From assembly GCF_029635795.1 (NCBI RefSeq), contig NZ_CP114280.1, positions 806,001 to 870,000 of the forward strand: DNA of 64,000 nucleotides, in the 5' to 3' direction. Positions 29,996-41,389 of the stretch are shown here, one piece after another. Each line of letters opens with the position of its first letter. Position 1 is the stretch's first letter. The notes under the pieces were generated by a model, which saw nothing but the letters and a program-made list of their open reading frames with translations, was not told the DNA's origin and did not search any database. This DNA is from Dickeya lacustris. GTDB taxonomy: Bacteria; Pseudomonadota; Gammaproteobacteria; Enterobacterales; Enterobacteriaceae. The translations under genes were made by a program, and so were the position numbers.

Positions 29996-30957
29996 TTATT
30001 TTTACCCTTCGACGCCTGTTATTGCTGCTGGTGACGCTGTTTTTATTGTCGCTCATCGGGTTTAGCCTGCTGTATTACACCCCTCATGCGCCGCTAAACG
30101 GTGCCGCATTACAGGATGCGTACCGTTTCTATTTCGTCAGCCTGTTGCAGGGAGATTTTGGCGTTTCCAGCATCAACGGCCAGCCTATCAGCGAGCAGTT
30201 GCGTGAGGTGCTGCCCGCGACTATCGAGTTATGTCTGTTGGCATTTTCGCTCTCGCTGATTGTCGGCATTCCGCTGGGTATCACAACCGGTGTGATGCAA
30301 CGCAAAGCGGCCGACCGGGTGATCAGCGCGCTGGCCCTGCTGGGGTTCTCGCTGCCCGTATTCTGGTTGGCGCTGCTGATGACGTTGTTCTTTTCATTGC
30401 ATCTGGGTTGGCTGCCGGTATCCGGCCGCTTTGATTTACTCTACCCCGTTCCGTCCGTAACCGGTTTTGCGTTGATAGACGCCTGGCTGTCTGATTCGCC
30501 TTATCGCGAGCAAATGATCATCAGCGCCCTGCACCATATAATTCTGCCGGTACTGGTGCTGTCTGTTGCGCCCACAACCGAAGTGATTCGTTTGATGCGC
30601 ATTAGCACCACGGAAGTCGGCAGCCGCAACTACATTAAAGCGGCGATAACCCGGGGATTGCCGCGAGCAACGGTCATCCGCCGCCATGTGCTGCACAATG
30701 CGCTGCCCCCCATCATTCCCCAATTGGGGTTGCAGTTTTCTACCATGTTAACGCTTGAGATGATAACAGAGGTGGTCTTTAACTGGCCGGGCATCGGGCG
30801 CTGGCTGGTTAACGCGCTGCGCCAGCAAGACTTTGCCGCCATTTCCGCTGGCGTCATGGTGGTCGGCGCACTGGTTATCACGATTAATGTTCTGTCTGAT
30901 ATTTGGGGCGCTATGACAAATCCGCTGAAACATAAGGAGTGGTATGCACTCCGATAA
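29992..30957 (+). CDS. sapB: peptide transport permease SapB
   Basis: Inner-membrane permease of the Sap ABC importer, DppB/OppB type. 321 residues, the E. coli length, about six transmembrane helices. The EAA-type loop for the ATPase is visible as [22 protein letters not shown] near 218-240. Ends [12 protein letters not shown], as in E. coli. Starts with GTG overlapping the sapA stop (GTGA), so it depends on coupled translation from sapA; the sapA frameshift may lower its expression. Confidence 0.96.
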   Translation: MIIFTLRRLLLLLVTLFLLSLIGFSLLYYTPHAPLNGAALQDAYRFYFVSLLQGDFGVSSINGQPISEQLREVLPATIELCLLAFSLSLIVGIPLGITTGVMQRKAADRVISALALLGFSLPVFWLALLMTLFFSLHLGWLPVSGRFDLLYPVPSVTGFALIDAWLSDSPYREQMIISALHHIILPVLVLSVAPTTEVIRLMRISTTEVGSRNYIKAAITRGLPRATVIRRHVLHNALPPIIPQLGLQFSTMLTLEMITEVVFNWPGIGRWLVNALRQQDFAAISAGVMVVGALVITINVLSDIWGAMTNPLKHKEWYALR

Positions 30958-31837
30958 TCTCTATAGCGAAAAAGCCGTTCCCAGCCGCTGGCGCGATACC
31001 TGGCAAGTGTTCTATCAGGATCGCATGGCGATGATCGGATTTTATGGTTTTCTGATGTTGCTGGCGCTGTGTCTGCTCGGCAGTACACTGGCACCGTATG
31101 CCGTCGATCAACAATTCCTTGGCTACCAGTTGCTGCCGCCGTCATGGTCACGCTATGGCGAAGTGTCGTTCTTTCTTGGTACCGACGATCTTGGCCGCGA
31201 CCTGCTCAGTCGCTTGCTGTATGGCACTTCATCTACCTTTGGTTCAGCGCTGCTGGTCACACTTTGCGCCGCGTTGGTTGGCATCCTGCTGGGTTTACTG
31301 GCCGGGGTCACGCACGGCCTGCGATCGGCGGTGCTGAATCACATTCTTGACCCGCTATTGTCGATTCCGTCATTGCTATTGGCGATGGTGGTGATTGCCT
31401 TTATCGGCCCAAGTTTGCTGCACGCGATGCTGGCTGTCTGGATGGCGCTGCTGCCGCGTATGGTGCGCACGCTATATAGCGCGGTACATGATGAGATGGA
31501 AAAAGAGTATGTCACCGCCGCCCGGCTGGATGGTGCGTCCACACGCTACATTATCTGGTATGCGGTGATGCCGAATGTTTTGCCGCTGTTAGTCGGTGAA
31601 GTGACCCGTGCGTTGTCGATAGCCATTCTGGATATCGCCGCACTCGGCTTTCTCAATCTGGGAGCGCAATTACCCACCACCGAATGGGGGGGCTTGATGG
31701 GCAATGCGCTGGAGCTGGTGTATGCCGCCCCCTGGACAGTGATGCTGCCGGGAGCGGCCATCACGGTGAGTGTCCTTATCGTTAATTTGCTGGGAGATGG
31801 CCTGCGCCGCGCCCTGCTTGCTCAAACCGAATCGTGA
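30944..31837 (+). CDS. sapC: peptide transport permease SapC
   Basis: Second permease of the Sap importer, DppC/OppC type, 297 residues (296 in E. coli) with about six transmembrane helices. The EAA loop is [20 protein letters not shown] near 191-210. Its start overlaps the end of sapB by 14 bases, consistent with one operon. Confidence 0.96.
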   Translation: MHSDNLYSEKAVPSRWRDTWQVFYQDRMAMIGFYGFLMLLALCLLGSTLAPYAVDQQFLGYQLLPPSWSRYGEVSFFLGTDDLGRDLLSRLLYGTSSTFGSALLVTLCAALVGILLGLLAGVTHGLRSAVLNHILDPLLSIPSLLLAMVVIAFIGPSLLHAMLAVWMALLPRMVRTLYSAVHDEMEKEYVTAARLDGASTRYIIWYAVMPNVLPLLVGEVTRALSIAILDIAALGFLNLGAQLPTTEWGGLMGNALELVYAAPWTVMLPGAAITVSVLIVNLLGDGLRRALLAQTES

Positions 31838-31849
31838 CGGACGATCATC

Positions 31850-32842
31850 ATGGCATTACTGGAAATTCGTAATCTGACCATTGAATTCCTGACGCCGGAC
31901 GGCCCGGTCAAAGCGGTAGATCGCGTCAGCATCAGCCTCAATGAAGGCGAAATTCGCGGCCTCGTTGGGGAATCCGGCTCAGGTAAAAGCCTCATCGCCA
32001 AGGCGATTTGTGGCATCAATAAAGAAAACTGGCGCATTAGCGCCGACCGTTTTCGCTTCGACGATGTCGATATGCTGCAACTGACCCCGCGTGAGCGGCG
32101 CAAGCTGGTGCGGCATAATATGTCGATGATCTTTCAGGAGCCGCAATCCTGCCTTGACCCCTCAGCACGGGTGGGACGCCAGTTGATACAATCCATTCCC
32201 GGCTGGACATTCAAAGGCCGCTGGTGGCAACGCATGAACTGGCGCAAGCGCCGCGCCATCGAGCTATTACACCGCGTAGGTATCAAAGATCATAAAGATA
32301 TCATGCGCAGTTACCCCTATGAGCTCACCGATGGCGAATGCCAGAAAGTGATGATCGCCATCGCGCTGGCGAACCAGCCAAGACTATTGATTGCCGATGA
32401 GCCGACTAACGCCATGGAAGCCACCACACAGGCGCAAATTTTCCGCCTGCTCTCGCGGCTGAATCAAAACAACAACACCACCATTTTGCTCATCAGCCAT
32501 GATTTACAAACCATGAGTAAGTGGGCTGACCGCATCAACGTGCTCTATTGCGGCCAAACGGTGGAAAGCGCACTGAGCAAGGAATTAATTCATGCGCCTC
32601 ACCATCCTTATACTCAGGCGCTGATTCGCGCGATGCCTGACTTTGGCCGCTCGCTGCCGCACAAAAGCCGCCTGAATGCGCTGCCGGGCGCGATTCCTTC
32701 GCTCGGGCATCTTCCCGTCGGCTGTCGTTTAGGCCCGCGTTGTCCCTATTCACAAAAACAGTGTATGACCGCGCCGCCGTTGATCCCGATGAAAAACCAT
32801 TGGTACGCCTGTCATTTCCCGCTCAATATGGAGGAGTCCTGA
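31850..32842 (+). CDS. sapD: Sap transporter ATP-binding protein SapD
   Basis: ABC ATPase of the Sap importer, also reported in E. coli to supply ATP-dependent function to Trk potassium uptake. 330 residues. Walker A GESGSGKS near 39-46, the signature region appears as [15 protein letters not shown] (a degenerate LSGGQ, as in E. coli SapD), Walker [10 protein letters not shown]. The oligopeptide-ABC C-terminal domain with conserved cysteines ([15 protein letters not shown] ... WYACHFP), which can hold an Fe-S cluster in relatives. Stop overlaps the sapF start. Confidence 0.96.
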   Translation: MALLEIRNLTIEFLTPDGPVKAVDRVSISLNEGEIRGLVGESGSGKSLIAKAICGINKENWRISADRFRFDDVDMLQLTPRERRKLVRHNMSMIFQEPQSCLDPSARVGRQLIQSIPGWTFKGRWWQRMNWRKRRAIELLHRVGIKDHKDIMRSYPYELTDGECQKVMIAIALANQPRLLIADEPTNAMEATTQAQIFRLLSRLNQNNNTTILLISHDLQTMSKWADRINVLYCGQTVESALSKELIHAPHHPYTQALIRAMPDFGRSLPHKSRLNALPGAIPSLGHLPVGCRLGPRCPYSQKQCMTAPPLIPMKNHWYACHFPLNMEES

Positions 32843-33657
32843 TGGTTGAAACCTTGCTGGAAGCCCGCAATCTCACCAAAACCTTTCGCTATCGCACCGG
32901 CTGGTTCCGTCGCCAGCACGTTGAAGCGGTAAAATCGGTGAGTTTTACCCTGCGTGAGCGGCAAACGCTGGCGATTATCGGCGAGAATGGCTCGGGGAAA
33001 TCGACGCTGGCAAAAATGCTGGCTGGCGTGATTCCTCCCACATCCGGTGAGCTGGTAATTGATGACCATCCCCTGAATTTTGGCGATTATCACTATCGCA
33101 GCCAGCGTATTCGCATGATTTTTCAGGACTCCGCCAACGCGCTTAATCCGCGCCAGCGTATCGGGCAGTTGCTGGAATTACCGCTGCGCCTTAACACAAC
33201 GCTCACGCCGCATGAGCGCGATAAAGCCATTCATCTGGCATTGCGTCAGGTTGGGCTGCGCGCCGATCACGCCACCTATTACCCGCATGCGCTGGCTCCG
33301 GGGCAAAAGCAGCGCGTCGGGCTGGCGCGCGCATTAATTTTACAACCGAAAGTCATTGTGGCTGACGAGGCGCTGGCGTCGCTGGATATGTCGCTGCGTT
33401 CGCAAATCATCAACCTGATGCTGGAGTTACAGGAAAAACACGGTATTTCCTATATTTACGTGACCCAGCATCTCGGCATGATGAAACACATCAGCGACCA
33501 GATTCTGGTGATGCAGGCCGGTGAAGTGGTGGAACGAGGCAGCACCGCCGATGTGCTGGCCTCGCCGTTACACGATTTAACCAAACGGCTGATCGCCAGC
33601 CATTTCGGTGAGGCACTCAGTGCCGATGCCTGGCGGCGAGACAGCCAGCAACCGTGA
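32842..33657 (+). CDS. sapF: Sap transporter ATP-binding protein SapF
   Basis: Second ABC ATPase of the Sap importer, 271 residues (268 in E. coli). Walker A GENGSGKS near 48-55, signature LAPGQKQRVGLARAL, Walker B KVIVADEALASLD. ATG 32842 overlaps the sapD TGA (TGATG); the frame is open from 32740 but that part lies inside sapD. Last gene of the sap operon. Confidence 0.96.
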   Translation: MVETLLEARNLTKTFRYRTGWFRRQHVEAVKSVSFTLRERQTLAIIGENGSGKSTLAKMLAGVIPPTSGELVIDDHPLNFGDYHYRSQRIRMIFQDSANALNPRQRIGQLLELPLRLNTTLTPHERDKAIHLALRQVGLRADHATYYPHALAPGQKQRVGLARALILQPKVIVADEALASLDMSLRSQIINLMLELQEKHGISYIYVTQHLGMMKHISDQILVMQAGEVVERGSTADVLASPLHDLTKRLIASHFGEALSADAWRRDSQQP

Positions 33658-33685
33658 TTCGCCCCCATCACGCGCGTGGCGAGAG

Positions 33686-33725
33686 TGGCTGAAAATGGTT
33701 GAAGGTGGTTGAAAGTGGTTGGAGT
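33686..33725 (+). repeat. four tandem 10-base repeats between sapF and fabI
   Basis: Four near-identical 10-mers in register: TGGCTGAAAA, TGGTTGAAGG, TGGTTGAAAG, TGGTTGGAGT. They lie just upstream of the probable fabI -10 element TAGAAT at 33749-33754. Copy number could vary by slippage; a regulatory role is unproven. Confidence 0.75.
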
Positions 33726-33832
33726 ACCCCTCCGGGCGTCAGGCGTGCTAGAATCGCCCGGTTTATTCACACCGATCATGGTAAAACCTATTTTGCCGAT
33801 GGTCGCAGCAACAATTCTCAAAGGATACTGCC

Positions 33833-34624
33833 ATGGGTTTTCTTACCGGTAAGCGCATTCTGGTCACGGGCGTTGCCAGCAACCGCTCCATTGCATACGG
33901 TATCGCACAGGCGATGCACCGCGAAGGTGCTGAACTGGCGTTTACCTACCAGAACGACAAGCTGAAGTCGCGTGTGGAAGAGTTCGCCAAAGAGTTTGAC
34001 TCAAGCATCGTGTTACCCTGTGATGTTGCGCAAGATGACAGCATTACCGCTCTGTTCGCTGAACTGGCCAACGTGTGGCCAACATTCGACGGTTTTGTTC
34101 ACTCTATCGCTTATGCGCCGGGCGACCAGCTTGATGGCGATTATGTCAACGCCGTGACCCGCGAAGGGTTTGCTATTGCACACGACATCAGTGCTTACAG
34201 CTTTGTCGCAATGGCGAAAGCCTGCCGCAGCATGCTGAACCCGAATGCCGGGCTTATCACGCTGTCTTACCTCGGTGCCGAGCGCGCCATTCCAAACTAC
34301 AACGTGATGGGTCTGGCGAAAGCGTCGCTGGAAGCTAACGTACGTTACATGGCTAACGCCATGGGCCGTGACGGTGTGCGTGTTAACGCCATCTCCGCTG
34401 GCCCCATCCGTACGCTGGCCGCGTCCGGCATCAAAAACTTCAAAAAGATGCTGTCGCATTGTGAAGCTGTCACGCCGATCCGCCGCGTTGTCACCATTGA
34501 AGACGTGGGTAACGCCGCTGCCTTCATGTGTTCCGACCTCGCTGCCGGTATCTCTGGTGAAGTGCTGCACGTTGACGGTGGCTTCAATATCGCCGCCATG
34601 AACGAGCTGGAGCTGGGCGAATAA
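33833..34624 (+). CDS. fabI: enoyl-ACP reductase FabI
   Basis: NADH-dependent enoyl-acyl carrier protein reductase, the last step of each fatty-acid elongation cycle, a short-chain dehydrogenase and the target of triclosan. 263 residues (262 in E. coli). N-terminal [20 protein letters not shown] binds the nucleotide; the catalytic Tyr and Lys are in [23 protein letters not shown] (Tyr156, Lys163 by E. coli numbering). Glycine in the first FabI signature segment is wild-type, so no resistance change is seen there. ATG 33833 follows AAAGGATAC. Own transcript after sap. Confidence 0.97.
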   Translation: MGFLTGKRILVTGVASNRSIAYGIAQAMHREGAELAFTYQNDKLKSRVEEFAKEFDSSIVLPCDVAQDDSITALFAELANVWPTFDGFVHSIAYAPGDQLDGDYVNAVTREGFAIAHDISAYSFVAMAKACRSMLNPNAGLITLSYLGAERAIPNYNVMGLAKASLEANVRYMANAMGRDGVRVNAISAGPIRTLAASGIKNFKKMLSHCEAVTPIRRVVTIEDVGNAAAFMCSDLAAGISGEVLHVDGGFNIAAMNELELGE

Positions 34625-34965
34625 CGCCCCGCTCCTCAGCAAACGGGTCGCCCGGCCCGTTTGCTGTGTTCACCCGACGCGGGTGTTTATTTCAGTCCTT
34701 CATCTCGCCCCTTCTCATGCCTGCCAACACCATAGCGTCCTCTGGTCACGCGGTGCTATCAACGCGTCCGCAGCCCGGAACACGAGAGCCCGGCATGACA
34801 TCCTTGTAACAAATTCGCTAACGGCTGATGCGCTGCCCAGCCGATGAACAGATAGGCATGACAGCCCGAACAACGCTTGCCGACGACGGCTGATTCGCGT
34901 AAAACTGTCTGCCATTAACGCCATTATTAACCGCAATTTAACCGCTAATCGCAATTCTGGACGCT
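34625..34965 (+). other. fabI-rnb intergenic region
   Basis: About 340 bases. It holds a stem-loop right after fabI (listed separately) and then sequence without a supportable gene; a reverse-strand frame at 34715-34954 has no recognisable product. The rnb promoter must lie here. Confidence 0.4.
34638..34665 (+). terminator. fabI terminator hairpin
   Basis: AGCAAACGGG / CCCGTTTGCT, a perfect 10-bp stem with an eight-base loop, 13 bases after the fabI stop. The following sequence is only moderately T-rich. Confidence 0.65.
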
Positions 34966-36897
34966 ATGTTTCAAGACAATCCGCTGCTTGCGCAGCTAAA
35001 ACAGCAACTCCACTCTCAGACGCCACGAGCGGAAGGCACCGTTAAAGCCACCGACAAAGGTTTTGGTTTTCTTGAAGCCGACGCGCAGAAGAGCTATTTC
35101 ATCCCGCCGCCGCACATGAAAAAAGTGATGCACGGCGATCGTATTATCGTCACGCTGCACACCGAAAAAGACCGAGAAATCGCCGAGCCGGAATCGCTGG
35201 TCGAGCCGTTCCTGAGCCGCTTCGTGGGTCGGGTGCAGAAGAAAGATGACCGGTTATCTATCGTGCCGGATCATCCGCTGCTGAAAGACGCGATCCCCTG
35301 CCGCCCGGCGCGCGGCGTCGAGCAGGATTTCAAAGAAGGCGACTGGGCGGTTGCCGAAATGCGTCGTCATCCACTCAAAGGCGATCGTGGGTTCTTTGCT
35401 GACCTGACTCAGTACATCACCACCGGCGATGACCCGCTCGCACCGTGGTGGGTCACGCTGTCACGCCACAATCTGGAGCGCACCGCACCGCAGGCTGAAG
35501 CCGCAGCGCTGGATGACGGCGCGTTATCGCGCGAAGACCTGACCGGGCTGGATTTCGTCACTATCGACAGCGCCAGCACCGAAGACATGGACGATGCGCT
35601 GTATGTTAAAGCCCTCGATGACGGCAATCTGGAGATGATTGTCGCGATTGCCGACCCGACAGCCTATGTCCCGGCGGACAGTGAACTGGATGCGATTGCC
35701 CGTCAACGCGCCTTCACCAACTATCTGCCCGGCTTCAATATTCCAATGCTGCCTCGCCACCTGTCAGACGATATCTGTTCGCTGCGCCCGCATGAGCGTC
35801 GCCCGGTGCTGGCGTGCAGTATGACGATTGCCGCTGACGGCGCGCTCAGTCAGGTACGTTTCTTCGCCGCCTGGATTGAGTCACGCGCCAAGCTGGTATA
35901 TGACGAGGTTTCCGACTGGCTGGAGCAACACGGTGAATGGCAGCCCGGCAGTGATGCTATCGCCAGCCAAATCCGCCTGTTGCATCAGGTTTGTCAGGCA
36001 CGCAGCCTGTGGCGCTCTACCCATGCGCTGGTATTCCGCGACCGCCCTGATTACCGTTTCTTACTCGGCGAGAAAGGCGAAGTGCTGGATATCGTCACCG
36101 AGCCGCGCCGCATTGCCAACCGCATCGTGGAAGAGGCGATGATTGCCGCCAACATCTGTGCTGCGACGGTACTGCGTGACACGCTTGGTTTTGGTATCTA
36201 CAACGTGCATAACGGTTTTGACCCATCAAGCGTCGAACAGGCCGTCACCGTACTGGCCAGCAATGGCATCAGCGCCGATGCGCAGCAATTGCTGACACTG
36301 GACGGTTTTTGCGTACTGCGCCGCGAGCTTGATGCACAGCCAACGCAATTTCTCGACAGCCGTATTCGCCGCTTCCAGTCGTTTGCCGAAATCAGCACCG
36401 TGCCGGGCCCGCACTTCGGTCTTGGCCTGGACGCTTATGCCACCTGGACATCACCGATTCGTAAGTACGGCGATATGGTCAACCATCGCCTGCTGAAAGC
36501 GATTATTACCGGCACCGCCGCTGAAAAACCACACGATGATGTGACCCAACAGTTGGCTGAACGCCGCCGCTTAAACCGCATGGCGGAACGCGATGTCAGT
36601 GACTGGCTCTACGCCCGTTTCCTGAAAGCGAGCGCAGGTACAGAAACCCGTTTTAACGCCGAAATCATTGATGTGAATCGCGGCGGCCTGCGCGTTCGGC
36701 TGCTCGATAACGGCGCGACCGCGTTTATCCCAGCCTCCTTTATTCATGCGGTACGTGATGAACTGGTGTGCAGCCAGGAAACTGGTACCGTCACCGTGAA
36801 AGGCGAAGCGGTTTATCGCCAGAGCGATACACTCGACGTCGTGCTGACGGACGTGCGTCTTGACACCCGCAGTATCATTGCCAAACCGGCAGCCTAA
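34966..36897 (+). CDS. rnb: exoribonuclease II (RNase II)
   Basis: 3'-5' hydrolytic exoribonuclease that degrades single-stranded mRNA. 643 residues (644 in E. coli). Order: cold-shock domains ([16 protein letters not shown]), the RNB catalytic domain with the acidic cluster [14 protein letters not shown] near 200-213, and a C-terminal S1 domain ([26 protein letters not shown]). The start ATG 34966 gives the family [12 protein letters not shown] beginning. Single gene with its own terminator. Confidence 0.97.
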   Translation: MFQDNPLLAQLKQQLHSQTPRAEGTVKATDKGFGFLEADAQKSYFIPPPHMKKVMHGDRIIVTLHTEKDREIAEPESLVEPFLSRFVGRVQKKDDRLSIVPDHPLLKDAIPCRPARGVEQDFKEGDWAVAEMRRHPLKGDRGFFADLTQYITTGDDPLAPWWVTLSRHNLERTAPQAEAAALDDGALSREDLTGLDFVTIDSASTEDMDDALYVKALDDGNLEMIVAIADPTAYVPADSELDAIARQRAFTNYLPGFNIPMLPRHLSDDICSLRPHERRPVLACSMTIAADGALSQVRFFAAWIESRAKLVYDEVSDWLEQHGEWQPGSDAIASQIRLLHQVCQARSLWRSTHALVFRDRPDYRFLLGEKGEVLDIVTEPRRIANRIVEEAMIAANICAATVLRDTLGFGIYNVHNGFDPSSVEQAVTVLASNGISADAQQLLTLDGFCVLRRELDAQPTQFLDSRIRRFQSFAEISTVPGPHFGLGLDAYATWTSPIRKYGDMVNHRLLKAIITGTAAEKPHDDVTQQLAERRRLNRMAERDVSDWLYARFLKASAGTETRFNAEIIDVNRGGLRVRLLDNGATAFIPASFIHAVRDELVCSQETGTVTVKGEAVYRQSDTLDVVLTDVRLDTRSIIAKPAA

Positions 36898-36912
36898 GCC
36901 CTGAACTGCCTG

Positions 36913-36941
36913 ACGCCATCCTGACGGATGGCGTTTTTTTT
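36913..36941 (+). terminator. rnb rho-independent terminator
   Basis: CGCCATCC / GGATGGCG with loop TGAC, followed by eight T residues, 15 bases after the rnb stop. Confidence 0.92.
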
Positions 36942-36982
36942 ATCGCCCCGCTGATGTCCTGCAAATACAAGGAGTCAACCCA

Positions 36983-37900
36983 ATGAAAAGAATTGCGCTT
37001 GGTAACAGTGCGCTCGACGTTCCCAATATTGCGCTGGGCTGTATGCGTCTTGCCGGCAAAAGCCCGCAGGAAGCTATAACCCTGATACAGTGCGCGCAGG
37101 ATGTCGGGATGGACTTTTTTGACCATGCAGACATTTATGGCGCGGGGCGTTCAGAAGAGGTCTTCGCCAACGCCATCGCGCAGGCCGGTATTCGTCGTGA
37201 CTCGCTCATCATCCAAAGCAAGTGCGGCATTCGACCCGGTTATTTCGATTTTTCCAAACAGCATATTCTCGCAAGCGTTGAAGGTAGCCTGAAGCGCCTG
37301 AACACCGATTATCTTGACATCCTGCTGCTACACCGCCCGGATACCCTGTGTGAACCCGATGAGGTCGCCGCCGCATTCGACGAGCTGCACGCCAGCGGCA
37401 AGGTGCGCCATTTCGGCGTCAGCAACCAGCATCCGTTGCAGATTGAGTTACTAAAAACCGTAGTGCGCCAGCCGCTGCTGGTCAATCAGTTGCAGTTAAG
37501 CATTATGCATACCCCGATGATCGATGCCGGTTTCAACGTCAACATGACCCATGCGCCATCGCTGCATCATGATGGTATGGTGCTGGAATACAGCCGCCTG
37601 AAAAACATGACTATTCAGGCCTGGTCTCCCTTCCAGTACGGTTTTTTCGACGGTGTGTTTATCGATAACGACCACTTTTCGACGCTTAACATTGCCTTAC
37701 GCAACGCTGCCGATGAATACGGCGTTTCGACGACGGCCATCGCCGTTGCCTGGTTGTTGCGCCACCCGGCCAGCATGCAGGTGATTGTCGGCAGTATGAA
37801 TCCGCAACGCTTGCAGGATATCGCCACCGCCTCATCACTGCGCATCAGCCGCGAAATCTGGTATGACATCTATCGCGCCGCAGGGAACACGCTGCCCTGA
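36983..37900 (+). CDS. aldo/keto reductase
   Basis: NAD(P)H-dependent oxidoreductase with the AKR barrel, 305 residues. Catalytic tetrad positions are visible: Asp and Tyr in DFFDHADIYGAGRSEE near 45-60, Lys in IIQSKCGI near 77 and His in LLLHRPD near 113. The VGSMNPQRL segment near 272 is the cofactor phosphate region. It resembles the YdhF/YcsN type more than the sugar-specific types; substrate unknown. AAGGAG precedes ATG 36983. Single gene, not in the E. coli order at this place. Confidence 0.88.
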   Translation: MKRIALGNSALDVPNIALGCMRLAGKSPQEAITLIQCAQDVGMDFFDHADIYGAGRSEEVFANAIAQAGIRRDSLIIQSKCGIRPGYFDFSKQHILASVEGSLKRLNTDYLDILLLHRPDTLCEPDEVAAAFDELHASGKVRHFGVSNQHPLQIELLKTVVRQPLLVNQLQLSIMHTPMIDAGFNVNMTHAPSLHHDGMVLEYSRLKNMTIQAWSPFQYGFFDGVFIDNDHFSTLNIALRNAADEYGVSTTAIAVAWLLRHPASMQVIVGSMNPQRLQDIATASSLRISREIWYDIYRAAGNTLP

Positions 37901-38200
37901 CTTCCGCTCGCCTCGTCTGAATGACCGGACGGGGCTACTGCCCGGCGGTTGTGCGCCTGCGCCCCGCCTGGTGGTTATCCCCCCCGCCACCCTATCCTCT
38001 GCACAGCACAAGACAGCCCGGCGCTGAAGAAATCATTTTCATAACAAAAATATAGCGTTGTTCACATTTTTCTCTCGTTCTAATCACGCTCCTGAACCAC
38101 TGCACTATGGTGTTTATTGATGCCACACGTTATGCGTTTGGTAACACTGCCTATGAGCCAATCGGCAGCGGGAAATGACAACCACTCTGGAGTCAGTGAG
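37901..38200 (+). other. intergenic region upstream of the CstA-like gene
   Basis: 300 bases, AT-rich between 38030 and 38100. TTCACA at 38062 is one half of a CRP-like site but its partner is missing, so no operator is called. Confidence 0.4.
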
Positions 38201-40268
38201 ATGAAAACCATCAAAAGTATGTCAGCCTGGATAGCTGTTGCGATTGCCGGTGCGGTGGCGTTTGCCATGCTGGCACTTAGCCGGGGCGAGCATGTTAATG
38301 CGGTCTGGCTGGTGATTGCCGCCGTCGCCTGCTACAGCATTGCCTACCGTTTTTACAGCCTGTTTATCGCCCGCCGGGTGTTTGAGCTTGATGACCGGCG
38401 CATCACACCTGCCGAACGCCATAACGACGGACTGGATTACGTCCCCACCAACAAATGGGTGTTATTTGGTCATCACTTTGCCGCCATCGCGGGTGCCGGG
38501 CCATTGGCCGGCCCGATTCTGGCCGCGCAAATGGGGTTTTTACCCGGCACATTATGGATTTTGATTGGCGTGATGCTGGCCGGTGCAGTGCAGGATTTTC
38601 TGGTGCTGTTCATCTCTACCCGTCGTGATGGCCGCTCTCTGGGCGAAATGGCACGCCAGGAGTTAGGCGCGTTCGCCGGTGTTGTGACCATGCTCGGTGC
38701 GTTAGGCGTCATGATAATCATCTTATCTGCCCTGGCGCTGGTGGTGGTCAAAGCGCTGACTAACAGCCCGTGGGGCACCTTTACTATCGCCGCCACTATT
38801 CCGATTGCGCTATTCATGGGTGTTTACATGCGCTTTTTACGGCCAGGGAAAATTGCCGAGGTCTCGCTGATAGGCTTTGTGCTGATGATGCTGGCCATCA
38901 TTTACGGCGGTGATATTGCCGTACATCCTTATTGGGGGCCGGTGTTTACCCTCAGTGGCACTACCCTGACCTGGGTGTTGGTGATTTATGGCTTTATCGC
39001 CTCGGTGCTGCCCGTCTGGTTACTGCTCGCGCCACGCGACTACTTATCCACTTTTCTGAAAATCGGCGTGATAGTGGGGCTGGCGATAGGCATTGTATGT
39101 TGCGATGCCTGATCTGAAAATGCCCGCCATTTCCCGCTTTATCGACGGCAGCGGGCCGGTATTTTCCGGCAGCCTATTCCCGTTTTTATTTATTACCATT
39201 GCCTGTGGCGCGATTTCCGGCTTCCACGCACTGGTGTCCAGCGGCACGACGCCTAAACTGGTTGAGCGCGAAAGCCATATTCGTTTTATCGGCTATGGCG
39301 CGATGCTGATGGAATCATTTGTCGCTATCATGGCGCTGATTTGCGCCTCGGTGATTGACCCAGGCGTCTACTTTGCGATGAATGCACCGGCCGCCGTGAT
39401 AGGCACTACCGCCGAAAACGCCGCACAGGTGATAAGCGCCTGGGGATTTGTCATTACCCCGGCAGACCTGACCGCCATCGCCAAAGACGTCGGTGAAAAT
39501 ACCATTCTTTCACGCGCCGGGGGCGCACCGACCTTTGCCGTCGGCATGGCGCATATCATTACCGATATTTTTAACAGCCGGGCAATGATGGCCTTCTGGT
39601 ATCACTTCGCCATTCTGTTTGAGGCGCTGTTTATCCTGACTGCGGTAGATGCTGGCACCCGAGCCTGCCGCTTTATGGTACAAGACCTGGCGGGACTGGT
39701 TATCCCCGGCATGGGCAAAAGCCACTCCTGGCTTGGCAACATGGCGGGGACAACCGTTGCTGTCGCCGGTTGGGGGTTCTTTGTCTATCAGGGGGTGATT
39801 GACCCGCTAGGCGGGATTAATACGCTGTGGCCGCTGTTTGGCATCGGCAACCAGATGCTGGCATCCATGGCGCTGATCCTCGGTACCGTCGTGCTGTTTA
39901 AAATGAAAAAACAGCGCTACGCCTGGGTCACACTGTTACCAACAGCGTGGCTATTTATCACCTCGATGACTGCAGGCTGGCAGAAAATTTTTCATGAAAA
40001 ACCCAGTATCGGTTTTTTGGCCCAGGCCAACCGGTTCTCAAAAGGTATTGAATCCGGCACCTTGATTGCACCGGCTAAAAATATGCAGGACATGGCGACT
40101 ATCGTTTTTAGCAACCAAATCAACGCAATACTGTGTGGATTCTTTATGCTGGTGGCCGTGACGATGTTGGTTGCCGCCTTCCTGGTCATTCGCCGGGCGC
40201 TACATAGCCAATACCCCACGGCGCAGGAAACGGCGGTGAGCTGGCGTCAGGATAGCGCACAGCGCTAA
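38201..40268 (+). pseudogene. CstA/BtsT-type carbon starvation transporter, frameshifted by one base
   Basis: Inner-membrane transporter of the CstA family, which takes up pyruvate or peptides under starvation. ATG 38201 has TGGAG upstream. The first 300 residues follow the family closely (HNDGLDYVPTNKWVLFGHHFAAIAGAGPL, LAPRDYLSTFLKIG). A single extra T at 39098 (GTATGTTGCG where GTAGTTGCG is expected) leads to a stop at 39112. The remaining 390 residues (AMPDLKMPAISRF ... FPFLFITIACGAISGFHALVSSGTTP ...) continue in the next frame to 40268. Rejoined length is 688 residues (CstA 701, BtsT 716). A real pseudogene or a sequence error. Confidence 0.9.
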
Positions 40269-40277
40269 AACGAAGCA

Positions 40278-40312
40278 CAAAGCAGAACGTGCTGTCGGGC
40301 CGTTCTGCTTTG
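40278..40312. terminator. bidirectional terminator between CstA-like gene and araD
   Basis: A perfect 12-bp stem CAAAGCAGAACG / CGTTCTGCTTTG with an 11-base loop lies between two convergent genes. A short A/T tract follows on both sides. Confidence 0.7.
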
Positions 40313-40368
40313 CAAAAAGCGGGAGAACCTATCGGGGCGCGGATATTCCCGCCCCGCTGATTTTTCAT

Positions 40369-41064
40369 CTACTGCCCGTAATAGGCATGCTCGCCGTGTT
40401 TACGCAGGTAGTGCTTATCCAGTAATACGGGTTGCATCGACACCAGCGCAGGGGTCAGCTGTTGCGAAAACAGGCCCATATAAGCGACCTCCTCCAGCAC
40501 AACCGCATTATGCACGGCCTGTTTCGCATCACGTCCCCAGGCGAAAGGGCCATGGGCATTCACTAATACAGCGGGAATAGCTTGTGGCGATAAACCACGC
40601 TCCCGAAAGGTTTCGACAATCACCTGACCGGTTTCCCATTCATACTGACCGGCGATTTCCTCAGGCGTCATCAATCGGGTACAGGGAATAGAACCATAAA
40701 AATAGTCAGCATGGGTGGTTCCCCAAGGCGGCAAATCTTTTCCAGCTTGTGCCCAGATAGTGGCATGGCGTGAGTGGGTATGCACAATACCGCCTAATGA
40801 TGGAAACGCCAGATACAGCGCGCGATGGGTGTCGGTATCCGATGAAGGTTTTCTCTCGCCTTCAACCACCTGCCCGGTGCGAATATCCACAACAACCATG
40901 TCCTGCTCGGTCATCGCCGCGTATTCCACCCCAGAGGGTTTAATGACCATCAGGTCACGCTCATGGTTACAGGCGCTGACATTCCCCCAGGTAAATGTCA
41001 CCAGTTGATGGCGAGGCAAAGCCAGATTGGCCTCAAGCACCTGAATTTTCAGCTCTTCCAGCAT
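40369..41064 (-). CDS. araD: L-ribulose-5-phosphate 4-epimerase
   Basis: Class II aldolase-fold zinc enzyme that converts L-ribulose 5-phosphate to D-xylulose 5-phosphate. 231 residues, the length of E. coli AraD, with the same start MLEELK and end HAYYGQ. Zinc histidines are in [17 protein letters not shown] near 93-107 and [10 protein letters not shown] near 170. The paralogues UlaF and SgbE share this fold, but the near-identity of the ends favours AraD. It is alone here, without araB or araA, next to the CstA-like gene. Confidence 0.88.
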   Translation of the reverse strand: MLEELKIQVLEANLALPRHQLVTFTWGNVSACNHERDLMVIKPSGVEYAAMTEQDMVVVDIRTGQVVEGERKPSSDTDTHRALYLAFPSLGGIVHTHSRHATIWAQAGKDLPPWGTTHADYFYGSIPCTRLMTPEEIAGQYEWETGQVIVETFRERGLSPQAIPAVLVNAHGPFAWGRDAKQAVHNAVVLEEVAYMGLFSQQLTPALVSMQPVLLDKHYLRKHGEHAYYGQ

Positions 41065-41389
41065 TTTTATTCTCCCGTGTGATTTGGGTTATTCTGCGGT
41101 TGGCCTGAGGGTGACGGTATGGCGGAAATGGCTGAAAAACAGGCGATGTTCTGCTGGGTCAACAGGAATGCGATAACGCAGGTACGCGTGCGGAATAAAA
41201 CCTCGGCAGGCACCGCCGACACCCCCTGAATTAAGAGTTTTTCACCTGTTGCGAGAGAAGCCGGTCACTATACTGGCAGCCAGACATCACACCGAGTGTA
41301 ATGGCAAGCCAGGGCTCACATATTGACGTTTCCCAAACATGTTCACGGCAATTACCGCACCTTAGAACAGCAACAACAGGAGTATAAAA
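41065..41389. other. intergenic region, divergent araD/osmB
   Basis: About 325 bases with two divergent promoters. No AraC-type operator or stress-promoter box that I can name with confidence. Confidence 0.4.

Noticed and set aside
38055..38080. CRP-like half site before the CstA-like gene
   Set aside because: Only TTCACA is present; the TGTGA partner at the right spacing is missing.
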